Source: Himantopus leucocephalus (Eukaryota; Chordata; Aves; Charadriiformes; Recurvirostridae). From it: a stretch of 64,000 nt of DNA. Location of the stretch: positions 7,004,931-7,068,930 of the forward strand of contig RSEF01000014.1 of the NCBI GenBank assembly GCA_003993805.1. The letters are read 5' to 3'. Numbering within the stretch: the stretch's first letter is position 1; each line of letters opens with the position of its first letter. The position numbers and the translations under genes are program-made. Below, in pieces: positions 50,101-60,200 of this stretch. Under the pieces are notes generated by a model. The model was given only the letters and a program-made list of their open reading frames with translations. It did not search any database and was not told the origin of the DNA.

Positions 50101-53100
50101 AGTACGGCTGTTCCAGCCTGCAAGAATAAACAAAACCAAGTCAATGGGCGATTCATGCTTGAGCCGCTTTCAGACAAGAGGGAAGACAGCACATTCATGG
50201 GGTGCCCGCAAATGGAGCAACCAGTGTCCCCCGCCACCTGTGTCACTTACACATGTGGTAACCTTCTACCTGCTTGTGCCAGCGGTATGGCATAACAAAC
50301 CTGACGTTGCAAGCTCAGACCTCTTGCTTGCTAGTTACTCTTGAACGGGGTGTGCTAAAGGACGAGGACACAAAGAGGCAGAAAGGCCCTGAACTGCAGA
50401 ATTCCAGCGCCCACAGGGAGTAACCCTGGTTTTACAAGTTTTCCACAAAGCACGTTGGGCCTTAGATATGACCAGCAGATCCATTCTGGTCTTACGACAA
50501 GCACAGCCTGGCTTTTGCTAGCTGACATCCACTGAGCAGTTGATGAGGATTTAGGGACTTACTGGTCCAATCCACCAAACACTGATCAAACTGGTCATCT
50601 TCAGTTTACTGCCTAGAGAGAAGCAGGCATGAAAAATTCACCATGGTGATACAGAACTTGGGCGTCTGAGCCAACAGAGTGACCACAACCAGCTCTCCCC
50701 GCTCAGAGGATGGCAGAGGATCAAAGCTACTGCTCTCCCACAGGCAGAAGAACCATCATCAATCCAACCTTTATCTTAAACACTTGGCTCAGAGAAGAAA
50801 GACAGGATTTTTTATCATGTCTCTCCACAATCTTACGTCACAGCCCAGAGCAGGACAACAAAATGACGTGGTGAAGCCGTACCTGACCAACAAGGGCCCC
50901 ATGTTTTAACTAGCAGCATAACTGGATGAATCCCTCACAGAAACCAGTCTGCAAGAAGCAGAACCTGCTCAGGGCCAGTGTCACCAGAACAGTACATCTG
51001 CTTAGTAAGATTTCCTACAGGGCCTCAGAACACTTGGGAATCCCAGTCATTGGGTCAGCAAGGCCAAGAGCTCTGAGAAGGTTAATCCATTAGGTGATAC
51101 CAAGCTGTCGGTCCCAACCTGATCTGGATAATCTCTGCGCAGGCTTTTGTAGTACGCAGGGGTATCTCAGCACCTTAATCCTGTTAATTGATAAATTCTG
51201 TTTCAGAGTCTCAGCCTGCAACTGCTGGTCAGGTAGCATTGCCTGAAGAGATCCTAAGAGCCCACGAGTGCTTTGCGTAATAGCTTATAATTAATATTAA
51301 GGAAGTGGGAAGCCTCTCCAATTTTTCAACAGCGTTATTGGTCCATCGTAAATTTAGGCCAAAAAGCACAGAAGCCCCTGCAAACTCACAGCAGGTTTCT
51401 TAATCTCTGTGACTCGACAGCCATACTTGCAATACTGCCTTTCACTCGCTAGATGACGATGTTGCTTTGGAATATTCCCTTAAACTACTTTCTCAGCCTG
51501 GGTGGAAAACGGGGAGGGGAAAAACGGTGGAAGCAGCAGAGAATTAGGCAAATGAAAAGGAAGCTACATTATCAGGAGGAAGTGCTAAACATTAAAATCC
51601 TCTTAAACCTATATAAAACCTTAGACTTTACTCAAGAAAGAACAATGACAGCTTACATCGAAACGCCTGGCTGTTACAAGGAAACACCCTTGTTCGTCCT
51701 TTATTCAAGGCTCTACGCTGCCTCTCATCTTTATCGCTCTTGGCCTCCATTTCAAAGTCTCTGAAAACTACAGGGCCTAGCCTGAGCGAAGAACACTGCA
51801 CACCCAAACCTCCTTCCCCAGATCTTAGTTCTTCCATGGCTATTTATTCTCCTGAAGGTTAAAGATACACTCACTTGACCCAAGCCATTAAGCAACTGAA
51901 TTTCCAACAGCTGCCATCCCTTGGGTGAAAGACCAACACTCTCCTTGCCTGTCATAAATGGGAAGTGGTGGAAAAGGAAAACCCTCCCGAGGTGTTTTAG
52001 CCACCTTGGCTTCACTATTGCAACGGATCAGGAACACGCACACAAACAACAGTCTCAGCTGATGAGCAATAATTTTAGTCACACTAACTGCCTTTGTGAT
52101 CACAGGAGTGACCTTGTTGTTACTACTGTTAGGCATTTTAGACCCATTTAGTGAAGAGAGGATGACAACGGGACTGACAGTTCTAGCAGTTTCACCAACA
52201 GAAGCTGATTTAGGGAAAAAAAGAAGGGAAAAAGCATCTTTCTAAAGTAATAACATTTGTGTTCATATGGACTGGCACAAGGAAACCATCACAGTTCACG
52301 CCCTTTGCTTTCATAAGCACATTTTGGCTACTGTGAAGCTACTTTATGCACCCTTTAGGATCAGATCCTTAGTAGGATCCTTTAAATCCTACCAGGAGAG
52401 GAACACCAACAGGACAAACTCTAAATTTGGAATGTTTTCAATATATTATCAAGAAAAGAAAAAGAAATTAAAAAATAAGGAGGCAAGACTTTAATACAAA
52501 CCAAAGGCAGAAAAACATCTCGTTGGGAAACCTGAGGAGATCTCTACATTATCTAGGAGATAGATAATTGTAGGATTGTAGGAGTCTCTTCCTTCCTGGA
52601 AATTTAAGAGATGTATGCGTACACAAAGCCAAAAAGTCAGCAAAGGCACATACTATTTAACCTAGCCCTGACAGGCTGCTAGCTCCCAAATTTGCAGCAT
52701 CCACTCTTCCTTATCTAAAAGGAAGGCAGCTGCAGCATAGAGAATTTTTGCTCTTAAAACACTGGTGAAAGGGCATATCCTGAGCCCTCAAGGACAGCAT
52801 GCAATGCCTTCCCGTTCTCCACAAGCCAGGAAGGAAAATACCCAGTTTTCAAGCCATTGCAGCTACTTTTGACCAGAACAGGAACACTCGCAGCTTTCAC
52901 ACTAGCCACAACAAACCACACACTACATTTCTGGAAATCCACAAACAAAATGGAGATGTTAAACGGCAGCCCCTCACCTGAGATCTCTCAAACACTTGCA
53001 GTGTTTCAGCATGTCCATGAGAGCAGACATATAGACCACCTTCCCCATCATGCCCAGGTTGGCCAACGAAAGAGTCCGCAAATGCTGGCACTGCATTCCA

Positions 53101-56100
53101 ATGCTAATAAGCCCAGAGCCAGTAAGAATATTTGGCAGTTGTGCTAAGGTGAGGCTCTGCAAGTAAGTCAATTGGCTAATGGCAGCCACCTCTGAATCCC
53201 CCACGCTTTGTGCCCGGACACAAGGAGGCAATGAGTTCCGAATTGCTGGCTCGTTGCGGGGCATGGCAGAGGAAAAACTGGACCCAATTATTTCCAAGGT
53301 TTCCAAAAATCGGAGGCTTCCCATCAGGGCCCAGAATACCGAAGACTCGATCTTCTGATTTGCCTGGCCTGCTAAGTTCTTTGGATATGTCTGTATCCCA
53401 ATCCGAACTTTCCTTCCAAATGTTTGGGGCACCAAATTAGACGCCGTGGGAGGCTTTTCCACGTTTGCAGCAACATCTGTGATGGAGCAAACCGGTAGCG
53501 CTAACGAGAGCAGGTGCTTTAGTCTGGACAGAAGCTGGCACAAATGGTTCCCTATGCTTTCTGAGCTGTGATGGTGAGCTGCAGAGAGGTTGAGGTGTCT
53601 CAGGTTGCAGCAAGACACTACCAGGCTTTCCAAAATGCTACTGTCAATGTCATCTTCCGCTTTTCGAAACAAGGACTCCGGAGCCAGACAGTGAACGCAG
53701 CCACTGAGATTCAAACTGGTCAAGCTTTTAAGATCCTTCCCACCGTTAATAACCCTCTGGATCAGGTGACCACCAGATAAGGTGCATCGGCTAAAGCTGA
53801 AGTAGAAAGGGTTGTTGAACTTCAAGTGTTGCAGGAGCCCAGAGCCATTAATCCAGGCTTTGGGCAATTGTAAAGCATCCAGACGTACATTTCGAGCCAT
53901 AGAGTCCAGGAGGTTTTTAGTAGCTCCCGTCTCCACAAAGCTACCGGGGGCAGAAATAAGGAAGGCGTGAAGGTTCTCAGGTGTCCGATCACTTAGCACC
54001 GCCAAGTACAGCCTCACCACCTCCTGATTAACGTAGCCAGGAGCCAGCCTGGCATAGAAGACGCGGAGGTTCTGGTAATGGGGCACATTGCTCTCACCTA
54101 CCATTAGCTGCCCAGAGAGCATAAATCCTTCTCGCGAGCGATCAAGGATCTCAAAATAAAGCAGCAGTTTCTCAAGGCTAGTGCAGCACGGAACAACACC
54201 ATATGACGGCGTGTAAAGGGTTTGCTTCAATTCCGAGACACGGCTAAGAGTGGCTTTACACTCACTGCTTAACTGACCGGCATCGAAACCCGGATTTACA
54301 TCTATCGCCAGGGAGCGCAGGTGCTGGAGCGTGGACAGCATCTTTGAGAGACGGAGAGAGGTGACGTGGCACCCAGACAAGTTCAGTTTTACCAGGTTCT
54401 TGCATTGTGTTACGTGATCAATAGTGGAGCTGGGCAGCCAATAGCACCCAGCCATGTTCAGCTGGTAAATCTCTTTTCCGATATCCCTCATCAGTTGCTT
54501 CACTTTGTCTTTGTTTACCTGTACTCAAACAAAACCACATTCAATGAGATATACGGCAATGGTGTGCACTGACTCAGTTTCCCATCTGACAATGGGGATA
54601 AGAGTGGTTAGCGCTCAGATTATGTGGCTCACCCAAAGATTTCGGGACGCTAGCACAGTCTAAGAATTATTATACTGCTGGTAGCTGGCTTAGCCTGCCA
54701 CGATTTGGACTCTTTTTAAGATTACACTTCCTTTAGCTTCTTAGTCTGCGCAGTTCTGCATTACTGACTGTGAGGCCAAATCTGTTCAGCAACTGATAGT
54801 GGACTGGAGGACCACCCCCATTTTCTAACAGCAAAGCTATTTCAGCAGAACTAGCTAGCTACAGAAACTCAAATTGAAAGAAGAATGTTTCCATTCTCCT
54901 TCATCCAGTTTCCTCTTTTGGAAATGAGTAAGAGAGGCTTCCCCTTGCCTGCACTTGGTGATATAGTCCTCATAAAACGTATCACCCTTCATTCCCAAGC
55001 TTTATTTTTGTTAGAACACATATACAAGTTCTGGCTTAGCTGACTGCGTGCCTGACAGCAATACGCGTAAGATTTTTTTTTGCACAACAACATGGAAAAT
55101 GTATTTTGAGAAAACGGTAACTTTACACAACCACAGCTACAAATGGAAAGTCACGTTTACTTTCATTTAGCTTCCAGAAACACGGAGAAGATAGTTGTAT
55201 AAAATACCATCAGTGAAAACTAAGGGAGCACAGAGCTGTTCTAACAAAGCATTCTGGAAAACAAATGCTTTTATAAAACAGTTTATTGTTTATTTGATTT
55301 CAGAGTTCAAGAGCAGTTCATTTATGCAGACACATTGGAAAGTTCTACTTCTTGGCATTTTTTCAGCAGTCAGATTTGTCTTCACAGCTAACAGAAGAAG
55401 CAAGCTACTCTCCCCACCTTATAGTCTTTCTGAAGTAAAACTGTATGTGTTAGACTCTTGTCAAGGCAAAGCGTTGCGAGTTTCCTGCAGGTTCTCCTGA
55501 CATTCAGGACGAGGTCTGTGCAAGGGACATAGCTGAGGATGTGCAAAAGGATCTCATCTGAGAACTCCATCAAGTTGACGCCATTACTTTCCTCCTCACT
55601 CTCCCCACTTACGATCTCCTGGGGGGAAAAAAAAAAAAGAAAAAAGAAAAAAAAGAAAAGCTACTAGCTCAGAAACTTCAGCAAAGCTTGTGAGAAAACA
55701 GATGATCCGAGTCTCATAAGAATTTATAAAGTGAGACAAAACAGAAACAGTTGAATCTTTAAGTACTTCTTTCTGCATGAAGAAACCAAAATCCTTCCCT
55801 TAGAAGACAATATGGAGGTAGCGCAAACCTTCACACAAAGCCACAGTACCTTCACTCGCTCTTTTGCTGTTGGCTGCTTTAGAACAAGGAGGAAAACGTT
55901 TACATTCATTCCACTTTTGCCACTTACTTTGCCATTGGAAAAGTGACTGTCCCTGATTCTTTTCTAAATATAACGCAGCAGTCTCTTTCTCCATCTTCCC
56001 TCTACGTGCCATCCGTTTCAATAACCTTAAGAGTTATATAACCATATATATATATACACACACACAAACAAAACTGCAGTCCAGCATCGGATCGGCCATG

Positions 56101-56835
56101 GCGCTTACACCTTAACCCTGTGAAACCCCTCGGCTGACAGCCGGGCTCCGAAGGGGACGCAAGAGCCCCTTTGCTCCTCCACCCCACGCTCCCTTCCTGC
56201 GACTTTGGGGTGACAAGGGACACCCCAAACCCGCCGGCACCACCTGACGGGAAGGCGAGGGGGTGCATGCCGCCATGTGGGGTGCGGGGACGGGACATGG
56301 CCCCCAGCCCACCCCACTGTGACGATGGCAGCTTCGAGGGGGCGGCTGGGACTTTAGCACCATCTTTACTAAAGCTCAAATTGGCCTTAATGGCATGGCG
56401 TCCCCTAAAGGGAAGGGGGCAGCTGGTCCCACCTCACAGCCCCCGTAAACCCCCTACAGAGGAACCCCAGAGGAGGGCGATTTCGGCGCCCGTACCCGGC
56501 CCCGTTACACGGCGGCAGGCCCGCTCCAAGAACCGGCTCCCCGGGGCCTCCCCACGCCGCCGGGCAGCCCGGGCCGAGCCCCGCGGGGAGACGGGCCTCC
56601 CGTCCCGGCCGCCATTTGAGCCCCCTCACCGTCCTCGGGGCCCGCTCCAGCCCCTCTCGCCTCGCCCCCACCCCTGAGGGGGGCCCGGCTCCCCCCAAGC
56701 CCCAGCCCAAGGAGACGGCGGCGGAGGACGAGCCCCGGTTAACGGCCCTCCGAGGGGCCGGGGCGGAGGGGGGGGCGGAGGGCGGGAAGAGGCCCCCCGC
56801 CCCGCGCCCCAGCTCACCTCTCCACAGCGGAACAT
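38017..56835 (-). CDS. FBXL18: F-box and leucine-rich repeat protein 18, complete spliced gene (5 coding exons, 711 aa)
   Basis: Coding exons in transcription order are 56835-56818, 55618-55418, 54518-52978, 50117-49899 and 38173-38017. Every intron has GT-AG ends on the minus strand and the phases match (0, 0, 2, 2), giving 711 codons and TGA. The length fits the roughly 718-aa human protein I remember. The F-box lies at about residues 25-63 and is followed by leucine-rich repeats to near the C-terminus. By family knowledge the F-box binds SKP1-CUL1 and the repeats choose the substrate of an SCF E3 ubiquitin ligase; FBXL7 and AKT have been reported as targets of the mammalian protein. The gene lies in tandem downstream of ACTB. 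No frameshift or internal stop was seen. The start codon is inferred from exon 1 phase and Kozak context, and is the least certain part. Confidence 0.95.
38732..38763. repeat. Alternating purine-pyrimidine tract (GT)n(CG)n(CA)n
   Basis: 32 bp of perfect purine-pyrimidine alternation with a CGCGCG core, a good Z-DNA-forming candidate, inside FBXL18 intron 4. Confidence 0.85.
42784..42802 (+). repeat. CA-rich microsatellite
   Basis: ATACATACACACACACACA, a short repeat in FBXL18 intron 4. Confidence 0.7.
46704..46816 (-). mobile_element. Old MIR-like SINE fragment (reverse orientation)
   Basis: The plus strand begins TCATTTTACAGAGAAACTGAG and ends CCCACTCTAACCACTGGGCC. This resembles the reverse complement of a MIR/CORE-SINE, from the 'CATTTTACAGATGAGGAAACTGAG' tail side to the tRNA-derived head with its AGTGGTTAGAG A-box. 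The middle is diverged. Such tRNA-derived ancient SINEs exist at low copy in birds. Identification is by eye only. Confidence 0.5.
48260..48396. repeat. 137-bp near-palindrome (long hairpin) in FBXL18 intron 4
   Basis: Bases pair around a centre at 48328 without gaps. AGCATCTGCTCC (48260-48271) pairs with GGAGCAGATGCT (48385-48396). CCTGAAGTCATAATC (48288-48302) pairs with GATTATGACTTCAGG (48354-48368). TGACAT (48308-48313) pairs with ATGTCA (48343-48348). By hand count 44 of the outer 54 arm positions are complementary. It could be a palindromic MITE or one of the ancient hairpin-shaped conserved repeats (Eulor/UCON type), or could give an intronic RNA hairpin. The family is not identified. 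Confidence 0.85.
49899..50117 (-). CDS. FBXL18: FBXL18 coding exon 4
   Basis: This exon is 219 nt: one base completing R587, codons 588-659, and two bases of S660. The acceptor is TTGCAG|GCTGG and the donor CCGGAG|GTGAGT. The translation starts LEQPYFCAGAQFFQALS and continues with SLQRLCIVSRSGTLQ, then ends LQQSIVR, which is the C-terminal repeat region of FBXL18. The frame lacks a convenient internal start, so it is found by extending exon 3 across the junction. Confidence 0.95.
50118..52977 (-). other. FBXL18: FBXL18 intron 3
   Basis: 2.9-kb intron between GTGAGG and TTGCAG. I see no exon, repeat family or RNA gene in it. Confidence 0.85.
52978..54518 (-). CDS. FBXL18: FBXL18 coding exon 3 (large LRR exon)
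   Basis: This single 1541-nt exon encodes residues 74-586 and two bases of R587. It starts after TGTACAG with VNKDKVKQL and ends CTCAG|GTGAGG. Leucine-rich repeat signatures recur through it, including LVKLNLSGCHVTSLRL, LTSLNLSGC, LRHLNLSAAHH, LLSLALPVCSI, LQSLTLAQLPNI and LRTLSLANLGMMG. Long stretches are near-identical to the human protein from memory, for example the region around TPSYGVVPCCTSLEKLLLYF. The stretch around residues 405-440 (ANVEKPPTASNLVPQTFGRK) looks more divergent and is probably a loop between repeats. The whole exon is open, so it is the most certain part of the gene. Confidence 0.98.
54519..55417 (-). other. FBXL18: FBXL18 intron 2
   Basis: 0.9-kb intron between the GTGGGG donor and the TGTACAG acceptor. 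It contains a MIR/L2-like core motif at 54570-54605; nothing else was recognised. Confidence 0.85.
54570..54605 (+). mobile_element. Short MIR/L2-like core remnant
   Basis: ACTCAGTTTCCCATCTGACA followed by ATGGGGATAA matches the 'CTCAGTTTCCTCATCTGTAAAATGGGGATAA' segment shared by MIR and L2 tails. It is only about 35 bp long and lies in FBXL18 intron 2. Confidence 0.4.
55418..55618 (-). CDS. FBXL18: FBXL18 coding exon 2 (F-box exon)
   Basis: This exon is 201 nt, exactly 67 codons (residues 7-73). It begins after a long pyrimidine tract ending CCCCCCAG and ends at AAG|GTGGGG. After a short acidic Ser/Glu-rich leader come the F-box core residues FSDEILLHILSYVPCTDL and then RRTCRKL, which match human FBXL18 closely as I recall it. 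This segment is the SKP1-binding surface. The exon ends at LQKDYK and splices in phase 0 to exon 3. Confidence 0.95.
55621..55660 (-). promoter_or_regulatory. 40-nt uninterrupted polypyrimidine tract at the FBXL18 exon 2 acceptor
   Basis: The plus strand is all purine (G6, A12, then A-runs broken by single Gs). On the transcript this is a continuous T/C tract touching CAG, so it serves as the splice-acceptor tract of exon 2. Confidence 0.8.
56043..56066. repeat. (TA)n(CA)n dinucleotide repeat
   Basis: 24 bp of alternating TA then CA in FBXL18 intron 1. Confidence 0.85.
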
Positions 56836-57200
56836 GGCGGCGGCCGAGCGGTCCCGCCACCGCCGCCGCTGCCGCCGCCTCCCCTGAGAAACGCTCAAAC
56901 CGGCCGCGTCCCGGCCTGGCTCCTCGCCGGCCCGGCCGCCGCACGGTTCTTCCGGCGCTGCCATGACCCGGCTTCCGCGGATCGCCACACCCCCGCCTTC
57001 CCTTCGGCCGCCCCGCGCCGCCATCTTGAGCGCGGCCCGGCGTGCGGCGGGAAGGCGCCGGCCGGCGCTCGGCGCCATCTTGAGAGCGGCGCCGCCATGA
57101 TGGGAGTGGCGGGTCCATGTTGGGGCGCCCGCCTCAGTTGTGCCGTCCCTTCGCAGTTTAGCCGTCTCTGAGGGAACCGGCGTCTTAAGGGCGGCAGCTC
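56450..57200. promoter_or_regulatory. CpG-island promoter of FBXL18 with YY1-like motifs
   Basis: Very GC- and CpG-dense DNA surrounds exon 1, with no TATA box. The YY1 core (GCCATCTTG, i.e. CAAGATGGC on the minus strand) occurs at 57020-57028 and 57074-57082. Related GCCGCCAT or CATGGCGGC matches lie at 57091-57098 and at the start codon itself (56833-56841). This is a typical housekeeping-type promoter. The transcription start cannot be fixed from sequence. Activity in the plus direction is possible, but no plus-strand exon was recognised. Confidence 0.7.
56818..56835 (-). CDS. FBXL18: FBXL18 coding exon 1 (6 codons)
   Basis: On the minus strand an ATG in a strong GCCGCC context begins MFRCGE and runs straight into a GTGAGC donor after codon 6 (phase 0). 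Exon 2 opens in the same phase. The frame stays open upstream through GC-rich sequence, so the ATG is chosen by context and by its position inside the CpG-rich promoter. Very short first coding exons are often missed by gene finders. An alternative is a start at the methionine in exon 2 (residue 23), just before the F-box, if exon 1 is really 5' UTR. Confidence 0.75.
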
Positions 57201-60200
57201 TCTGCCCCGAGCGGGTGCGGAGGCGAAATCCGGCTTGTTCAGAGGGCCTGGCACCCCTGCCTCTGCCCCAAGGCCAGCGGTGCTGAGGCATGGGAGACAG
57301 CGGGAGCCGGGCGAGCGGCCGCTCGGCCTCCTCCGCCCTCGGTGGCTGCCAGCCACGGGCCCTCTGCCACCCTGGCAGCTGACTCACACCAGGCCCGCAC
57401 CCCGCAAAGCCCTGAGTCGGCTCCGAAAATGTAAATCCGCCCTGTCAGGATTTACAGCCTGCGAGGTGACTGGGGGGGGCGCACAGAGGGACACCCCTGC
57501 CAGGCCGTTGTGCGGCCCCCGGGGCGCTCGCTGCGTTAGCGCACTGGTTTTCCAGGGAGCGGCAGGGCTTTTGGGAGAACTGTCCTCTCCCGGTTCATGC
57601 TGTGGGCTGGAAGAAGCCGGGGGGTGGAAGACAGGACACCCACGAGCGCTGAAGGGGTTGGTGCTAACAAGGGGGCTGCGGGTACCACCCCCTTCCTCCC
57701 AGGAAAACCCTAAATATAAACCCATCGGCTTCAGGTTCACTGGTCATTTAGGTAACGATCATCAATCTGGGCTCTAACCAGGCTAAATATTCTAGCTTTG
57801 GCTGCAGGTGCGAGATTCGATCCTTCGCTGCGCTGATGCACGCAGGGGCCGTGCAGAAGTCATCGAGGGCTGCTGCGAGCGCAGCCATGGCACACAGCAA
57901 CGTCCAAGGGGAGCAGCTGGCTCAGCACTCTTACTATTAGCTCCTCATCCCAAATCTCAAGTACAGACAGGACCGGAGCGCTGGAATTTCCAGTTACGTG
58001 CATGCTTCGGGAATTTTGTTCATAGAAAATGTGTTTTAAAGATGACCCACAAAGGAAGATGAATAGGTTGCTGGTTTCTTCCTGCTTGATTGTTGCCATT
58101 TAAGGCCATGACTTAGATTAGGAGTAGATTGGGGTTTTCGCTTAGAAATATCAAGTGCCTCAAGTCTTGATCACCTATTTTGCCTCTAGGCCTGTGAGAA
58201 GGCTCTGGAGTTGAAGAGGAAAACCCCTCTTAGCCCTTAAATGAGGGAGAGCCTCAGTAAGAGAATCTGTACCTGCTTTGTTTGTAATATGTTTCACTTA
58301 AATAGAAGGTAATGACAAATTAAATCCGGAGGCCCTTCAGTCAAGACCAACTTGTTTGACATCTGGGAAAAATACCAACCTACCATATTTGCAGTCATCA
58401 GGGAAAGCAGAGACCAGGGTGGAGGAGACCTTTATTTCCAATGCAAATGGTAAATAAAATCATCAGCAAGGCCCATAAGCAGAGTAAAACCCTGCCCAGA
58501 GAGCCGGATCGGCTAGAGCAGCCTGTGTTTGGACTAGCCATGGCTTCCCTCCAGCCTGGGGGGGCGTACATGGACCAGACAGCAGTTGACAACCCTGAAT
58601 AAGAGCTGGGAACAGAGATAGGTATAAGAACCTCCCAAGGAGAAACCAGGCTCGCAGCAGTTTGTAAGAGGAGCTGCACTTGGACTCATGATCCACCAAA
58701 TAAATGAGAAATGTGGCGGTGTAGATAAGACATGGAGGTTGAATACAAGGCAGCAGCAGGACATCAGATGGGCGGTAAAAGAGGAAGGAAATGAACAGCT
58801 ACACCAAACTGTGGCGTTTCTCTTGATGGTGGCTGGGAGGTGGCCAGCCGGTGAGAGGAGACACCCTCCCTGCTGCGCCTTGCTTCAGGAGCGCTCTTGT
58901 CAGTGTGGGCACTTGGGAGCCTTCTGTGAAGATAGGTTCAGTTCAGGGCTGGGCCATCTCAGGGCAGACTTTGTTCATCTTATGACTAATACACAATTTC
59001 CTTAGCTCAAAGAAGGCAGGTGCATACCATGCTGTCCCAGTCCAGGAGGGCAAACAAACAAATTAATGCTAGTATCAAGATATTTTGCTCTGTGTGAGAC
59101 AAAAATCTGTTAACTGCTCAAGGCCAGGCTGACCTGGCGATTTTTATATTTTCCTCTCTGAAAGTCTTAGGTTGTTTCTCTCTGAGTCTTCTTAAGACTG
59201 ATACAGTCTGGACATCTCATCTTTTTGTTAGCATGACTAAAGCTCAGCTGGACTACAGTGGCCAGAGCACTTGGTGAGCTTGGGTGAACAGTTAGCTGCA
59301 GTGCTGTAAGTGATTTTTCAATACTTGATGCGGTTTAGTACAGTAAGGCCTGCTAAAGTAGATTACAGATGGGTATAATACAAGTCAGGGCAGGCTCCAG
59401 GTCAGCAATCCCTCTGCAAAGACCAACTTCAAAGACCAGGAATCCTCCTGCCCCCAAGCACAGCCGATACAGTCCCATCCATGAACTGATACCTCGGAAA
59501 GCCCATTTTCCGAAGCTGACGCTTTGCACCCTCGGAGGGGACTTCTGCGAGGAGGCCAGTTTTGTTTGAATGCTCTGGGATTTCCTGGGACTTTTGCATG
59601 CAGCCAGCTGGCACCTCTCCTGAAGCAGCACACGCTTGCTAAGGAGAGAACAGGACCCTGTCCCCCCGCCCCGGCACCGGGGACCGTTTCTGGTCAATAC
59701 TCCCTGACACAGCTAAGAGACAATGAGGCCCTTCAGGGCTAAATCCCGAGAGCCGCTACCATCTCCTTTGCCAAGGACATCACTAATTCCTGGCGGTGGC
59801 TTGATTCCATAAGCAGCTCAGCGAGGTGACTTTCCAGGTCACCAGCTAATTGCAGGTGAAGTGCCAGTGACTGTCTCCAGCAGGAGCGAAAGTTGGGAGC
59901 GCTGGAGGAAGAAAAGGCATAAAATGTGTTTGCTCAGCTCCCTTTAGCTGAGCCAGCTCCTCCCGGGCAGCTAAAGGGAGGTGAGAAAGGGCTGGGTGGC
60001 TCGCAAGGATCTACGGCTGATTCCCACTGTCTCTGCAGCCTGAGAAATCCTGGTACGTCACCAACGCTGAGCCAGACGGGGGGGGACACACGCTCAGCCG
60101 GGCCAGTGGGTGGCCATTTTAAACCTCCTGGTGCCCCCACAACCCCTGGCTATTTGTGTGCTGGACAGGAGGAAGAGGTGGTAGCCAAGGGGCTGCTTAT

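Larger units (their letters stand above)
55619..56817 (-). other. FBXL18: FBXL18 intron 1
   Basis: 1.2-kb intron. Its upstream half (about 56100-56817) is GC-rich and continuous with the promoter CpG island. Its downstream half is AT-rich, with an alternating TA/CA tract at 56043-56066 and an unbroken 40-nt polypyrimidine tract (minus strand) just before exon 2. Confidence 0.85.

Noticed and set aside
56405..57387. Minus-strand frames of 237-253 codons over the FBXL18 promoter
   Set aside because: Composition-driven; one runs through exon 1 in frame but continues into intron 1, so only the six spliced codons are taken as coding.
57235..57777. Divergent plus-strand gene sharing the FBXL18 CpG island
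   Set aside because: The 180-codon frame has no domain and no convincing exon structure; bidirectional transcription remains possible.
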